From an uncultured Prevotella sp. (GTDB taxonomy: Bacteria; Bacteroidota; Bacteroidia; Bacteroidales; Bacteroidaceae): a stretch of 64,000 nt of DNA. The DNA lies in NCBI GenBank assembly GCA_946404405.1, contig CAMJDL010000003.1, positions 62,001 through 126,000 on the forward strand. The letters are read 5' to 3'. Positions 30,515 through 38,651 of this stretch are shown piece by piece. The notes beneath the pieces were generated by a model, which worked only from the letters and a program-made list of their open reading frames with translations, made no database searches and was not told the DNA's origin. Numbering within the stretch: the stretch's first letter is position 1; each line of letters starts with the position of its first letter. The position numbers were made by a program, and so were the translations under genes.

Positions 30515-32269
30515 ATGATGAAAAGACTACTACCACTTATTGCCACAATATGGTGCGCATTGACAATTAACGCACAATCCAACGACTCGCTGACTGCCAA
30601 GGACGATTCGTTGGTTCGTGAGTTGCGCATGCAGATTCAGGAATTGAAGTTGCAAAGTATCCTGATGCAGGAACGTTTAGAGGACTCTGGCAATAGCGCA
30701 CGCGAAGATTCGTTGCGACAGGCACTACGCAAAGCCCGCATCGACTCTCTGCGAAGCATTATAAAGGGTGTGCCCCTCGTCATTGAAGGCGACACGCTAT
30801 TCTCCCTTTACGACAGAAAGGGTGGCATGATGCCAGAAGAGCGTGTAAAGAGTATTTCCGAAGCCATCTTGGAGTCGGGTAAGAGCATGAAGCTTGTCGC
30901 TGATACGGTGTATGTCTTCGAAGGCGATTATACCACAGATATCATGGCTGGAAGCACCGTCATCATGAGTGTCACTGACAACGACGCCATTTGGCAGAAT
31001 ACTACTCGTCAGGAACTTGGCGCACAATACTGCAAGATTATCGGGGATAAAATCAACGAGTTGCACGAGGAGTACGGATTACAACAGAAGTTGAAAGGAC
31101 TGCTGTATGTAGCAGGTATCTTGCTGATGCTCTTCATCCTGATATGGGCCACTAACTGGTTCTACCGCCGTTGGCGTTTACGCATAGTCAGATTCCTCAT
31201 GAAACGACTTAGTCCGCTGGCCGTCAAGGACTATGAAGTACTTAACATGCACCGCATTGGCATCGTCTTTTTGACGATATTCAATGTACTGCGCTACTTC
31301 GTCATCTTTTTATTATTGTTCTTCTGCATACCCATCCTGTTTTCGATATTCCCCGAAACAGAATCGTTGGCATATCGCATCATCGGTTACGTGTGGAACC
31401 CCTTTGTAAGCATCATCAAGTCTGTTATCAGTTTCCTCCCGAAACTCATCCAGATCATAGTTATCATCATCTGCTTCCGCTATCTGGTCAAGGGCATTCG
31501 CTACCTGATGAACGAAATTGGTTCAGGACGACTGAAGGTGACAGGATTCTACGCTGACTGGGCAGAACCCACCTATTTTATCTTACGTGTACTGTGCTAC
31601 TCGTTCATGATTGTCATGATATGGCCACTATTGCCCAGCAGCAACTCAGAAGTTTTTCAGGGCGTATCCGTCTTCATCGGTATCATCGTCTCGCTGGGTT
31701 CGTCGTCTATCATCGGCAACGTAATGGCAGGTATGGTAATGACCTACATGCGCCCGTTCCATGTGGGCGACTTCATCAAATATGGCGACACGGAGGGTTT
31801 CGTCATCGAAAAGACCATGCTCGTCACCCGTATCCGCACACGAAAGAACGAAGTCATCACCATTCCCAACTCAAACCTGATGACATCGCAGACATCCAAC
31901 TACACTTTCGCTGCGCAGAACTTCGGCATCGTGGTGCATACCAAGGTGACCATCGGTTACGACGTGCGCTGGCAGGAGATACGCCAGTTGTTGCTGGACG
32001 CTGCCCATGCCACCAAAGGTATCCGCCAGCACCCAGAACCCTTTGTACTTGTAACGGCACTCGACGACTATTATGTGGAGTACGAGGTTAATGCCTACAC
32101 GAACCAGTACGAAAAACTGTCGCTCATCTATTCAGAACTGCATCACAACATCCTTGACTCCTTCCACACAAATGGCGTAGAAATCATGTCGCCACACATC
32201 TATGCCCATCGCACTGACCTGGAACTGCAGATTCCCAAGGACCAGCAGAAGCCACCTGTCAAGGAATAA
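30515..32269 (+). CDS. MscS-family mechanosensitive ion channel with periplasmic N-terminal region
   Basis: 584 residues. A signal peptide (ending LTINAQ) and a periplasmic region with a coiled coil (ELRMQIQELKLQSILMQERL) precede about five membrane spans (residues about 190-212, 240-272, 285-310, 345-365, 370-395). The pore helix is GSSSIIGNVMAGMVMTYMRPFHVGDFIKYGDTEGFV, and the MscS beta domain follows (ITIPNSNLMTSQTSNYT). It would release solutes on osmotic downshock. The large N-terminal region is unlike E. coli MscS and nearer to longer MscK/YbdG-type channels. Confidence 0.88.
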   Translation: MMKRLLPLIATIWCALTINAQSNDSLTAKDDSLVRELRMQIQELKLQSILMQERLEDSGNSAREDSLRQALRKARIDSLRSIIKGVPLVIEGDTLFSLYDRKGGMMPEERVKSISEAILESGKSMKLVADTVYVFEGDYTTDIMAGSTVIMSVTDNDAIWQNTTRQELGAQYCKIIGDKINELHEEYGLQQKLKGLLYVAGILLMLFILIWATNWFYRRWRLRIVRFLMKRLSPLAVKDYEVLNMHRIGIVFLTIFNVLRYFVIFLLLFFCIPILFSIFPETESLAYRIIGYVWNPFVSIIKSVISFLPKLIQIIVIIICFRYLVKGIRYLMNEIGSGRLKVTGFYADWAEPTYFILRVLCYSFMIVMIWPLLPSSNSEVFQGVSVFIGIIVSLGSSSIIGNVMAGMVMTYMRPFHVGDFIKYGDTEGFVIEKTMLVTRIRTRKNEVITIPNSNLMTSQTSNYTFAAQNFGIVVHTKVTIGYDVRWQEIRQLLLDAAHATKGIRQHPEPFVLVTALDDYYVEYEVNAYTNQYEKLSLIYSELHHNILDSFHTNGVEIMSPHIYAHRTDLELQIPKDQQKPPVKE

Positions 32270-32273
32270 AAAA

Positions 32274-32304
32274 AGCGGATGTGTTGCCACATCCGCTTAT
32301 TTTT
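32274..32304 (+). terminator. Terminator after the MscS gene
   Basis: AGCGGATGTG (32274-32283) and CACATCCGCT (32288-32297) form a perfect stem, followed by TATTTTTATT. The A-run upstream could also serve the ferredoxin gene on the minus strand. Confidence 0.9.
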
Positions 32305-32330
32305 ATTAACCACATCACTCAGCGAATTCC

Positions 32331-32498
32331 TTAGGGAAGGCTGATAGCTTCTGACGGACAAACGTCAGCGCATGTGCCGCACTCTGTGCAAACATCGGGG
32401 TTGATAGAATACTTGTCGCCCTCAGAGATTGCTCCAGCGGGGCACTCATCGATACATGTACCGCATGCGATGCAGTCGTCACCAATTACGTATGCCAT
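32331..32498 (-). CDS. 4Fe-4S ferredoxin
   Basis: 55 residues. Two classic cluster motifs are visible: CIACGTCIDECP and CTECGTCADVCP, so it holds two 4Fe-4S clusters like clostridial-type ferredoxins. It carries low-potential electrons in anaerobic metabolism. It has its own promoter (-7 box at 32543-32550), and the MscS terminator lies just past its 3' end. Length and motifs leave little doubt. Confidence 0.95.
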   Translation of the reverse strand: MAYVIGDDCIACGTCIDECPAGAISEGDKYSINPDVCTECGTCADVCPSEAISLP

Positions 32499-32542
32499 AA
32501 TACTTGTTACTTTAAATTAGTTAATACTCAAAAAATGTGATG

Positions 32543-32550
32543 CAAAGGTA
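32543..32550 (-). promoter_or_regulatory. -7 promoter box of the ferredoxin gene
   Basis: TACCTTTG on the minus strand, 45 bases before the ATG. Confidence 0.7.
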
Positions 32551-32565
32551 AGCAATATTTTGATT

Positions 32566-32600
32566 ACTACCTAATTTATGGTAGTCTTTTTTAGTTTTTT
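32566..32600 (+). terminator. Hairpin with T-tract upstream of porT
   Basis: ACTACC (32566-32571) pairs with GGTAGT (32580-32585), followed by CTTTTTTAGTTTTTT. No plus-strand gene ends here, since the MscS gene already has a terminator. It may insulate porT or act as a leader attenuator. Confidence 0.4.
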
Positions 32601-32675
32601 CGATTAATTTATACGTTATCGAAATAATAAACACCCATAAAAGGCCGTTATAATAACGATTAAGGAATTGAGATC

Positions 32676-33413
32676 ATGAGACGATTCTTACTTATATATA
32701 TATTATTATTGAGTGTCTGCAATATGATGGCGCAACAAGACCGTCGTGTGCAGAACAAGCCCTATATTGACCTGCGGCCTATGCATTTTGGCATTTTGGT
32801 TGGTGCCCATCTGCAAGACCTGGAATTCGAGAATGTTGGCATGCAGACAATTACTGACGAAAATGGTAACGAGCTGATAGTTTGTGACGCTGACCGCTGG
32901 AGTCCTGGATTCTCTGTGGGCGTACTTGGTGAAATGCGCCTGCACGACAATTTCTCACTTCGCGTGGCACCTACCATGCACTTCGGTGCCAAGCACCTGA
33001 CATTTATAGACTTGCAGAATAATGATGTTCTTGGCAAACCTGTCAGACAGACGCAAGACCTGAAGAACACGTATTTTTCGCTCCCCATCGACATCAAGTT
33101 TGCCGCTCCCCGTTGGAACAACCATCGCCCTTACCTGATGGCTGGTATCAATCCGATGATTAATATGACAAAGGGCGATCAGGACATCATACGACTTAAC
33201 CACTTCTCGACGATGGTGGAAGTGGGATTGGGCTGCGACTTCTATCTGCCGTTCTTTAAGTTGATTCCTGAACTGAAGTTCTGCTTCGGACTGAGCAACG
33301 TGTTAGACAAAGACCACGTCAACGAACTGCGCGATGCCAACCTCAAGGCCTTTGCAGGCAGCGTCAGCAGCGCGCAGTCAAAAATGATAGTCCTGACTTT
33401 CTACTTTGAGTAG
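32676..33413 (+). CDS. porT: PorT-family outer-membrane protein, type IX secretion
   Basis: 245 residues, the family length. A signal peptide (ending CNMMAQ) is followed by alternating strands of an eight-stranded-barrel-like protein (LRPMHFGILVGAHLQDLEF; FSLRVAPTMHFGAKHLTF; YFSLPIDIKFAA; MIVLTFYFE). PorT is required for type IX secretion in Porphyromonas gingivalis. It is convergent with the nucleotidase gene, and the two overlap by 13 bases at their ends. No TAnnTTTG box is seen upstream. Confidence 0.85.
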   Translation: MRRFLLIYILLLSVCNMMAQQDRRVQNKPYIDLRPMHFGILVGAHLQDLEFENVGMQTITDENGNELIVCDADRWSPGFSVGVLGEMRLHDNFSLRVAPTMHFGAKHLTFIDLQNNDVLGKPVRQTQDLKNTYFSLPIDIKFAAPRWNNHRPYLMAGINPMINMTKGDQDIIRLNHFSTMVEVGLGCDFYLPFFKLIPELKFCFGLSNVLDKDHVNELRDANLKAFAGSVSSAQSKMIVLTFYFE

Positions 33414-34246
33414 AGGTCTACAATAATCTTTCCAACAAAGATTGCAGATTTACCGTTTTGGTCGACAGGCACAGACTTGCCATCCATATTATTCCGGTGT
33501 TCTAACGTTGGCATATAGGTATGGGTATGTCCGCCTAATACCAGGTCAATATTGCGCGAACCACTAATCATATACTGGTCGTCCTCGCCACGATTGCTAT
33601 TCCAGCCCAGATGCGAGATACAGATGACCATGTCGCACTTCTTTTCCTGTTTCAACATCGTAGCAGTCTCCAACGCCACCTTTGCAGGATCCAGGTACTT
33701 CACACCCACGCAGTTCTTGTCGCTGACCAGCCCCTTCAGCTTAGGACATACAGCAAAGACGCCAATCTTCACGCCATTACGTTTGATGATAATCCAAGGT
33801 TTGGTAACGCCCTCCATGACAGTACCAGTAAAGTCGTAGTTGGCACAAAGAATAGGGAAGTTGGCCTTGCGGAACATCTGTGCCATATTCTCCAGTCCAA
33901 AGTCGAACTCATGATTACCGATGGTCGATGCCTCGATACCCATTTGGTTCATCAGACCAATCTCGACTTCGCCTTTGAACATCGTAAAATAGGCAGAGCC
34001 CTGCCAGAAGTCGCCCGAGTCGAAATATAATAAGTCGGGATGCTTCGCGCGTTCCTCTTTTAACATAGCGATACGGCGCAGGAAACCACCACGACCCGCC
34101 TTCATCGTATCAGGTAGCTGCGGATTGATAGGGAATATAGCGGAATGAGTGTCGTTAGTATGCAGAATAACCAACTGCTTATGTTTCTTAGCCTGTCCGC
34201 TGAGCGACACAAAGGCCAGTAATATAATAAATAGGTACTTTTTCAT
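33401..34246 (-). CDS. Secreted metallophosphoesterase (5'-nucleotidase N-terminal domain)
   Basis: 281 residues. A signal peptide (LSGQAK) precedes the metal-binding motifs HTNDTHSAI, DSGDFWQGS, GNHEFDFG and GGHTHTYM of the UshA/5'-nucleotidase family. The C-terminal substrate-binding domain is absent here and is encoded by the gene just upstream (34259). The two products probably act together in hydrolysing nucleotides in the periplasm. 12 bases separate the genes. Confidence 0.88.
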   Translation of the reverse strand: MKKYLFIILLAFVSLSGQAKKHKQLVILHTNDTHSAIFPINPQLPDTMKAGRGGFLRRIAMLKEERAKHPDLLYFDSGDFWQGSAYFTMFKGEVEIGLMNQMGIEASTIGNHEFDFGLENMAQMFRKANFPILCANYDFTGTVMEGVTKPWIIIKRNGVKIGVFAVCPKLKGLVSDKNCVGVKYLDPAKVALETATMLKQEKKCDMVICISHLGWNSNRGEDDQYMISGSRNIDLVLGGHTHTYMPTLEHRNNMDGKSVPVDQNGKSAIFVGKIIVDLYSK

Positions 34247-34258
34247 ACTTCAAACTTT

Positions 34259-35020
34259 TTACTTCACAGTTATTCTTCCTTCAATCTCAGAATCTACAAT
34301 CTTGCCCTGCTTAGCCATTTCGCGGAAATAGTTCATAATTATGAATCGCGTATTGTTGGACACATCCTTGGGAGCATTGATATTAGTGCCTTTTTTGAAA
34401 GCCTCCATCTTGTCTGTACCACCCAAAAGGTAATCTATGGTAGTCACGCGATAGTCCTTCTGAGGGTCTATCTCCTGACCATTAATTGTTGCACTCAACA
34501 ACTGCCCATCCTTTGTAATCACCATACGCACAGCATGGCTCATGCCTTCGCCGCCCGTTACAGCAATCTGAGTAAAAAGCTCGCGCACGACATCACCTTT
34601 CAGTGTGATAAACGAGATCTTATTTTCGAAGGGAGCAACATCGAGAACATCACCATAAGTCACAGTACCCTTAGGCAGGTCGGCACGAACACCTCCCATG
34701 TTATAAACACCAAAATCGGGCTGCTCGCCATAGTCCTTGGCTGCCCATACCAGGATATCAGCCAGCAGATTGCTGAGCGTACCCTCAGGACGCTTGGCTG
34801 TCATATACTTGGCTGACTGTCCTACTACAGGTCCCATCACAGAGTCTACCTGATGTTTATAAGGTTTCAGGAAATCTGCAGCTTTCTGATCGGGCTGTCC
34901 ATCATATCTGGCATCTATCAAGATGCGGCTTCGTTGCATGCTTGCCACCTCATAGTGCTGTTTGCACGAAGTCAGCAATAACATGGGCATGAGTAAGTAA
35001 ATAGCAATTGTTTTCTTCAT
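34259..35020 (-). CDS. Lipoprotein with 5'-nucleotidase C-terminal domain
   Basis: 253 residues from ATG 35020. A lipoprotein signal (LLLTSC) is followed by the 5'-nucleotidase C-terminal domain: EGTLSNLLADILVWAA, DFGVYNMGGVRADLPKG, YGDVLDVAPFENK and YRVTTIDYLLGG. This domain normally binds the nucleotide base. It precedes the catalytic half in the operon, the reverse of the order within a single-chain enzyme. Its promoter (-7 at 35042-35049) lies next to a period-7 array. Confidence 0.88.
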   Translation of the reverse strand: MKKTIAIYLLMPMLLLTSCKQHYEVASMQRSRILIDARYDGQPDQKAADFLKPYKHQVDSVMGPVVGQSAKYMTAKRPEGTLSNLLADILVWAAKDYGEQPDFGVYNMGGVRADLPKGTVTYGDVLDVAPFENKISFITLKGDVVRELFTQIAVTGGEGMSHAVRMVITKDGQLLSATINGQEIDPQKDYRVTTIDYLLGGTDKMEAFKKGTNINAPKDVSNNTRFIIMNYFREMAKQGKIVDSEIEGRITVK

Positions 35021-35041
35021 ACTTTTATAGTTTTTATGGTG

Positions 35042-35049
35042 CAAAAATA
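35042..35049 (-). promoter_or_regulatory. -7 promoter box of the split nucleotidase operon
   Basis: TATTTTTG on the minus strand, 10 bases from the period-7 array at 35060-35087. Layout as at tRNA-Leu and pyrE. Confidence 0.65.
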
Positions 35050-35059
35050 CGAAAAAAAA

Positions 35060-35087
35060 GTGAAGAATGAAGAGTGAAGAGTGAAGA
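35060..35087. repeat. Period-7 array (GTGAAGA x4)
   Basis: Units GTGAAGA, ATGAAGA, GTGAAGA, GTGAAGA. The pyrimidine-rich strand is the minus strand and leads into the -7 box of the nucleotidase operon. Confidence 0.85.
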
Positions 35088-35128
35088 ATTTTATATGCGC
35101 ATAGAGTTAAATAACGTTAACAATTTCT

Positions 35129-35163
35129 TTATTTCTCATTTCTTATTTCTCAATTCTCATTTA
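35129..35163. repeat. Period-7 array (TTATTTC/TCATTTC)
   Basis: Units TTATTTC, TCATTTC, TTATTTC, TCAATTC, TCATTTA. The pyrimidine-rich strand is the plus strand and leads into the rplS -7 box 8 bases downstream. It mirrors the array at 35060-35087, each pointing to its own gene. Confidence 0.85.
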
Positions 35164-35170
35164 AAATCAG

Positions 35171-35178
35171 TACCTTTG
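35171..35178 (+). promoter_or_regulatory. -7 promoter box of rplS
   Basis: TACCTTTG followed by CAGCCGC, the same 16 bases as at the tRNA-Leu promoter. It lies 98 bases before the ATG. Confidence 0.7.
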
Positions 35179-35275
35179 CAGCCGCTTTCCGCGTAATCGC
35201 TGGCAGGAAGAAACGAGAGGCCTGTTATGTTGCGCATGGAACGATAACAACAACATTATTAATTTAAAGGTAACA

Positions 35276-35641
35276 ATGGATTTAATTAAAGTTGCTGAAG
35301 AAGCATTTGCAACCGGCAAGCAGCACCCCAGTTTCAAGGCTGGTGACACTGTCACTGTCGCTTACAAAATTATCGAGGGTTCTAAGGAGCGTATCCAGCT
35401 CTTCCGTGGCGTAGTCATCAAGATTAGCGGCCATCAGGAGAAGAAGCGCTTCACTGTTCGCAAGATGTCGGGTACCGTAGGTGTAGAGCGTATCTTCCCT
35501 CTGGAGTCTCCCAACATTGAGAGCATCGAAGTGAACAAGGTTGGTAAGGTTCGTCGCGCTAAGCTTTACTATCTGCGCAAGCTCACTGGTAAGGCTGCTC
35601 GTATCAAGGAGAAGCGCAGCGGTGCCATCGTTAAGGAGTAA
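35276..35641 (+). CDS. rplS: 50S ribosomal protein L19
   Basis: 121 residues. Matches L19 throughout ([80 protein letters not shown]). It stands alone rather than with rpsP, rimM and trmD. Its own promoter and a strong terminator mark a single-gene unit. Confidence 0.98.
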   Translation: MDLIKVAEEAFATGKQHPSFKAGDTVTVAYKIIEGSKERIQLFRGVVIKISGHQEKKRFTVRKMSGTVGVERIFPLESPNIESIEVNKVGKVRRAKLYYLRKLTGKAARIKEKRSGAIVKE

Positions 35642-35658
35642 TCCTTCGTTAAAGCATA

Positions 35659-35693
35659 AAAAGAGACACTCATTTGTTGGGTGTCTCTTTTTT
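35659..35693 (+). terminator. Terminator after rplS
   Basis: AAAGAGACACTC (35660-35671) pairs with GGGTGTCTCTTT (35679-35690), followed by more T. The 3' end of the small minus-strand gene overlaps it. Confidence 0.9.
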
Positions 35694-35882
35694 GTGCTCC
35701 TTATGTCCGCCATATATGGTCTCGCCGCCCAAGTCACCATGCAGGGTTTCCTGGAATGAGTCCCAATCCTGAAAACCTGCCAATAGCGACAACCTGTCAA
35801 GCGTCTTTCTGTCGGGCTTGTGTAACAATTCTTTCTCTACTGCCTCTAAAAGTTTGCGCAGTGCATGTCTCTTTTTCTCCAT
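35670..35882 (-). CDS. Small hypothetical protein
   Basis: 70 residues, largely helical and charged at the start (MEKKRHALRKLLEAVEKELL), with a conserved-looking middle (LDRLSLLAGFQDWDSFQETL). A -7 box lies only 9 bases upstream of the ATG, so the mRNA would be almost leaderless. The C-terminal HKEHKKETPNK is read from the rplS terminator. I do not recognise the family. Support comes from the promoter and the protein-like composition. Confidence 0.6.
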   Translation of the reverse strand: MEKKRHALRKLLEAVEKELLHKPDRKTLDRLSLLAGFQDWDSFQETLHGDLGGETIYGGHKEHKKETPNK

Positions 35883-35890
35883 AACGCGTG

Positions 35891-35919
35891 CAAAGTTACA
35901 ACTTTTTTTTGTACCTTTG
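35891..35919. promoter_or_regulatory. Divergent promoters of the small gene and the AICAR transformylase
   Basis: A minus-strand TAACTTTG at 35891-35898 and a plus-strand TACCTTTG at 35912-35919 stand back to back, 13 bases apart. Each upstream element must overlap the other -7 region. Confidence 0.65.
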
Positions 35920-35948
35920 CAGGCAGAAACGAAAAAAATACGAAAACA

Positions 35949-37136
35949 ATGAAAGAATTAGCACTCAAGTACGGATGTAATCCCAATCAAAAGCCCTCAC
36001 GTATCTTCATGACCGAGGGCGAGTTACCCATCGAAGTCATTAATGGTCGCCCAGGCTACATCAACTTCCTTGACGCCCTGAATGCGTGGCAGTTGGTGAA
36101 AGAGTTGAAGGAGGCTACCGGTCTGCCTGCAGCTGCCTCATTCAAGCATGTCTCACCTGCTGGAGCTGCCGTCGGTCTGCCTTTGAGTGACACACTGAAG
36201 AAAATCTATTTCGTGGACGACGTGAAGGGATTGGACGATAGTCAGATTGCTTGTGCCTATGCCCGTGCTCGTGGTGCCGACCGCATGTCATCGTATGGTG
36301 ACTTCGTGGCTCTGAGCGACACTTGCGACGCTACTACAGCCTTGCTGCTGAAGCGCGAGGTCAGCGATGGTGTCATTGCCCCCGACTTTACTGCTGAAGC
36401 TATCGAAATACTGAAGGACAAGCGCAAGGGTACGTATAACGTCATCAAGATTGACCCCACCTACAAGCCCGAGCCTATCGAGCGCAAGCAATGCTTTGGC
36501 GTGACCTTCGAACAGGGCCGCAACGAAATCAAACTCGACGATCCCGCATTGTTTGAGAACATCCCCACTCAGAACAAAACCTTCTCACCTGAGGCTAAGC
36601 GTGACCTGATTATCGCCCTCATCACGCTGAAGTACACCCAGTCTAATAGTGTCTGCTACGTTAAGGACGGACAGGCCATTGGTATCGGTGCTGGTCAGCA
36701 GAGCCGTATCCACTGCACCCGTTTGGCAGGCAACAAGGCCGACATTTGGTGGCTGCGCCAACATCCGAAAGTCATGGCACTGCCCTTCAAGGAGGGTATC
36801 CGTCGTGCCGATCGCGACAACACCATCGATGTGTATATCTCTGAGGACGAACACGACGACGTACTGCGCGATGGTGCCTGGCAGCAGTTCTTTACGAAAC
36901 AGCCCGAAGTGCTGACACTGGAAGAAAAGAAAGCGTGGATTGCCCAAAACACGAAGGTAGCATTAGGCTCTGATGCGTTCTTCCCCTTTGGCGACAATAT
37001 TGAGCGTGCCCACAAGAGCGGCGTGGAGTTCATCGCCCAGGCTGGTGGCTCTGTTCGCGACGATCATGTCATCATGACTTGCGACAAGTATGGCATTGCC
37101 ATGGCATTTACAGGAGTAAGACTTTTCCATCATTAA
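35949..37136 (+). CDS. AICAR transformylase domain protein (purH-like, without IMP cyclohydrolase)
   Basis: 395 residues from ATG 35949. It aligns with the transformylase half of PurH: KYGCNPNQKPSRIF, PAAASFKHVSPAGAAVG, ARARGADRMSSYGDF, LKYTQSNSVCYVKDGQAIGIGAGQQSRIHC and the C-terminal GVEFIAQAGGSVRDDHVI. It would formylate AICAR in purine synthesis. The cyclohydrolase (MGS-like) domain normally fused at the N-terminus is missing, so another gene must supply that activity or a full-length purH exists elsewhere. Followed 3 bases later by a small gene. Confidence 0.88.
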   Translation: MKELALKYGCNPNQKPSRIFMTEGELPIEVINGRPGYINFLDALNAWQLVKELKEATGLPAAASFKHVSPAGAAVGLPLSDTLKKIYFVDDVKGLDDSQIACAYARARGADRMSSYGDFVALSDTCDATTALLLKREVSDGVIAPDFTAEAIEILKDKRKGTYNVIKIDPTYKPEPIERKQCFGVTFEQGRNEIKLDDPALFENIPTQNKTFSPEAKRDLIIALITLKYTQSNSVCYVKDGQAIGIGAGQQSRIHCTRLAGNKADIWWLRQHPKVMALPFKEGIRRADRDNTIDVYISEDEHDDVLRDGAWQQFFTKQPEVLTLEEKKAWIAQNTKVALGSDAFFPFGDNIERAHKSGVEFIAQAGGSVRDDHVIMTCDKYGIAMAFTGVRLFHH

Positions 37137-37139
37137 TCT

Positions 37140-37337
37140 ATGAGTAAGGAAAGCGATTTCGAAGATATCTTGGTGAACGGCATTTCGTTCGGTCGTGGCG
37201 GTGGTCCCCGCAAAGAGGAAGATAAAGTCAAGACCAAGGCCAAGAAGAAAAAATACATCACCGGTGCTCACGGTAGTGGCTCTGCCCGTCAGAAAGCCAA
37301 ATACCGTGAGCAGCGGGCAAACCGCCATAAGAAGTAA
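37140..37337 (+). CDS. Small basic hypothetical protein
   Basis: 65 residues, strongly basic. The C-terminal half (TKAKKKKYITGAHGSGSARQKAKYREQRANRHKK) looks nucleic-acid binding. It begins 3 bases after the AICAR transformylase stop, implying co-transcription. Reading frame and spacing support a real gene. I do not recognise the family. Confidence 0.65.
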   Translation: MSKESDFEDILVNGISFGRGGGPRKEEDKVKTKAKKKKYITGAHGSGSARQKAKYREQRANRHKK

Positions 37338-37363
37338 GAGGTAAAAACAAAACTACTAACGAT

Positions 37364-38641
37364 ATGAAAAGATTACTTTTATGTGGACGATTGGTCCTCA
37401 CCATCGTCTTTTGTGCTTTCTGTGTGACCATCATGGCATCAGCACAGAAATATGTGGGTGGCGACATCTCGTTACTGCCAACATACGAAGAGCACGGTGC
37501 CAACTACATGGACAAGGATGGCAAGAAGATTACGAACATGCTGGCTTTTCTGAAGGAGCAGGGGCTGAACACCATGCGTGTGCGATTGTTCGTAGATCCA
37601 TCGAAAGCCACTGACGAGGCCAAAGGTCAAGGTGTGCGTCAGGATCTGGACTATGTGAAGGCCTTTGGCAAACGTATTAAAGATGCAGGTCTTAATTTCA
37701 TGCTCGACTTCCATTATTCTGACACTTGGGCAGACCCTAGTCATCAGACTACTCCCGACTTGTTTATAAGAGTAAACACGCCTGTTTGGGAATACATCTA
37801 CTACTATACCAAGGAAGCATTGCAAACACTGGTAGAAGCAGGTGCCACCCCCGACTTCATCCAAACAGGGAATGAGATATCATTCGGCATGCTTTGGGAT
37901 GCATGTAAGGTAACTCCTAATAGCAGTTGGAATGCCTATCTCGATACCAACTGGGGCTCTTTCTCCACAGCCTTGAAGAATGCGAGCAAAGCCTGTCGCG
38001 AAGTATGCCCTAATGCAAAGATTATCATCCATACGGAACAATGTGCCAACAACCCCACGCTGGATGTGGCTTTCTTCAAGCGTATCAGGGATAACGAGGT
38101 TGACTACGACATCATCGGCGTGTCGTACTATCCTTATTTCAAGGGTCGTGTCAGCAACCTAAATACAGGTCTGACACAGTTGGAAACCAATTTCCCTGAC
38201 AAGAAGATTATGATTGTAGAAACGGGCTGTGGCTACCACTATACAGTAGGCGATCAGGACAAGCAATACTATCCCTTAACTTACGAAGGACAACGGCAGT
38301 TTACTGCCGACCTCATCACCATGCTCAACAAGCATCAGAATGTGACAGGCCTGTTCTGGTGGTTCCTTGAGGCCAATGAGTACGGGCTGGACTGGAGCAC
38401 AAAGCGCGTTACGGACAGTTGGTATAACGCATCCCTCTTCGACAACGAGACGGGTCGTGCCTTGCCTGCCCTCTATGAACTCAAGAACTTCTTAGAAGGC
38501 GAAACTGGCATTGCTTTGATGTCTAATGTAAGAAGTAAGATGGAAGATGTGTGGTACACCCTCGATGGTCGCCGCCTATCAGGCAAGCCATCAGCCAAAG
38601 GCATTTATATCCACAACGCACACAAAGTGGTAATAAATTAA
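37364..38641 (+). CDS. GH53 endo-beta-1,4-galactanase with type IX sorting signal
   Basis: 425 residues. A signal peptide (ending IMASAQ) precedes a GH53 barrel (GGDISLLPTYEEHGANY; MRVRLFVDPS; MLDFHYSDTWADP) with acid/base Glu in QTGNEISFG and nucleophile Glu in MIVETGCGY. It cleaves galactan side chains of pectin. The tail VWYTLDGRRLSGKPSAKGIYI ending in KVVIN resembles the Prevotella C-terminal sorting signal for type IX secretion, joined by a linker coded by a degenerate period-7 repeat. It may be read with the upstream small gene (26-base gap). Confidence 0.9.
   Translation: MKRLLLCGRLVLTIVFCAFCVTIMASAQKYVGGDISLLPTYEEHGANYMDKDGKKITNMLAFLKEQGLNTMRVRLFVDPSKATDEAKGQGVRQDLDYVKAFGKRIKDAGLNFMLDFHYSDTWADPSHQTTPDLFIRVNTPVWEYIYYYTKEALQTLVEAGATPDFIQTGNEISFGMLWDACKVTPNSSWNAYLDTNWGSFSTALKNASKACREVCPNAKIIIHTEQCANNPTLDVAFFKRIRDNEVDYDIIGVSYYPYFKGRVSNLNTGLTQLETNFPDKKIMIVETGCGYHYTVGDQDKQYYPLTYEGQRQFTADLITMLNKHQNVTGLFWWFLEANEYGLDWSTKRVTDSWYNASLFDNETGRALPALYELKNFLEGETGIALMSNVRSKMEDVWYTLDGRRLSGKPSAKGIYIHNAHKVVIN
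38519..38553. repeat. Degenerate period-7 repeat in the GH53 linker
   Basis: Units ATGTCTA, ATGTAAG, AAGTAAG, ATGGAAG, ATGTGTG. Encodes the join (MSNVRSKMEDV) between the catalytic domain and the sorting tail. Less regular than the other arrays. Confidence 0.5.
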
Positions 38642-38651
38642 TAGAAAAACA

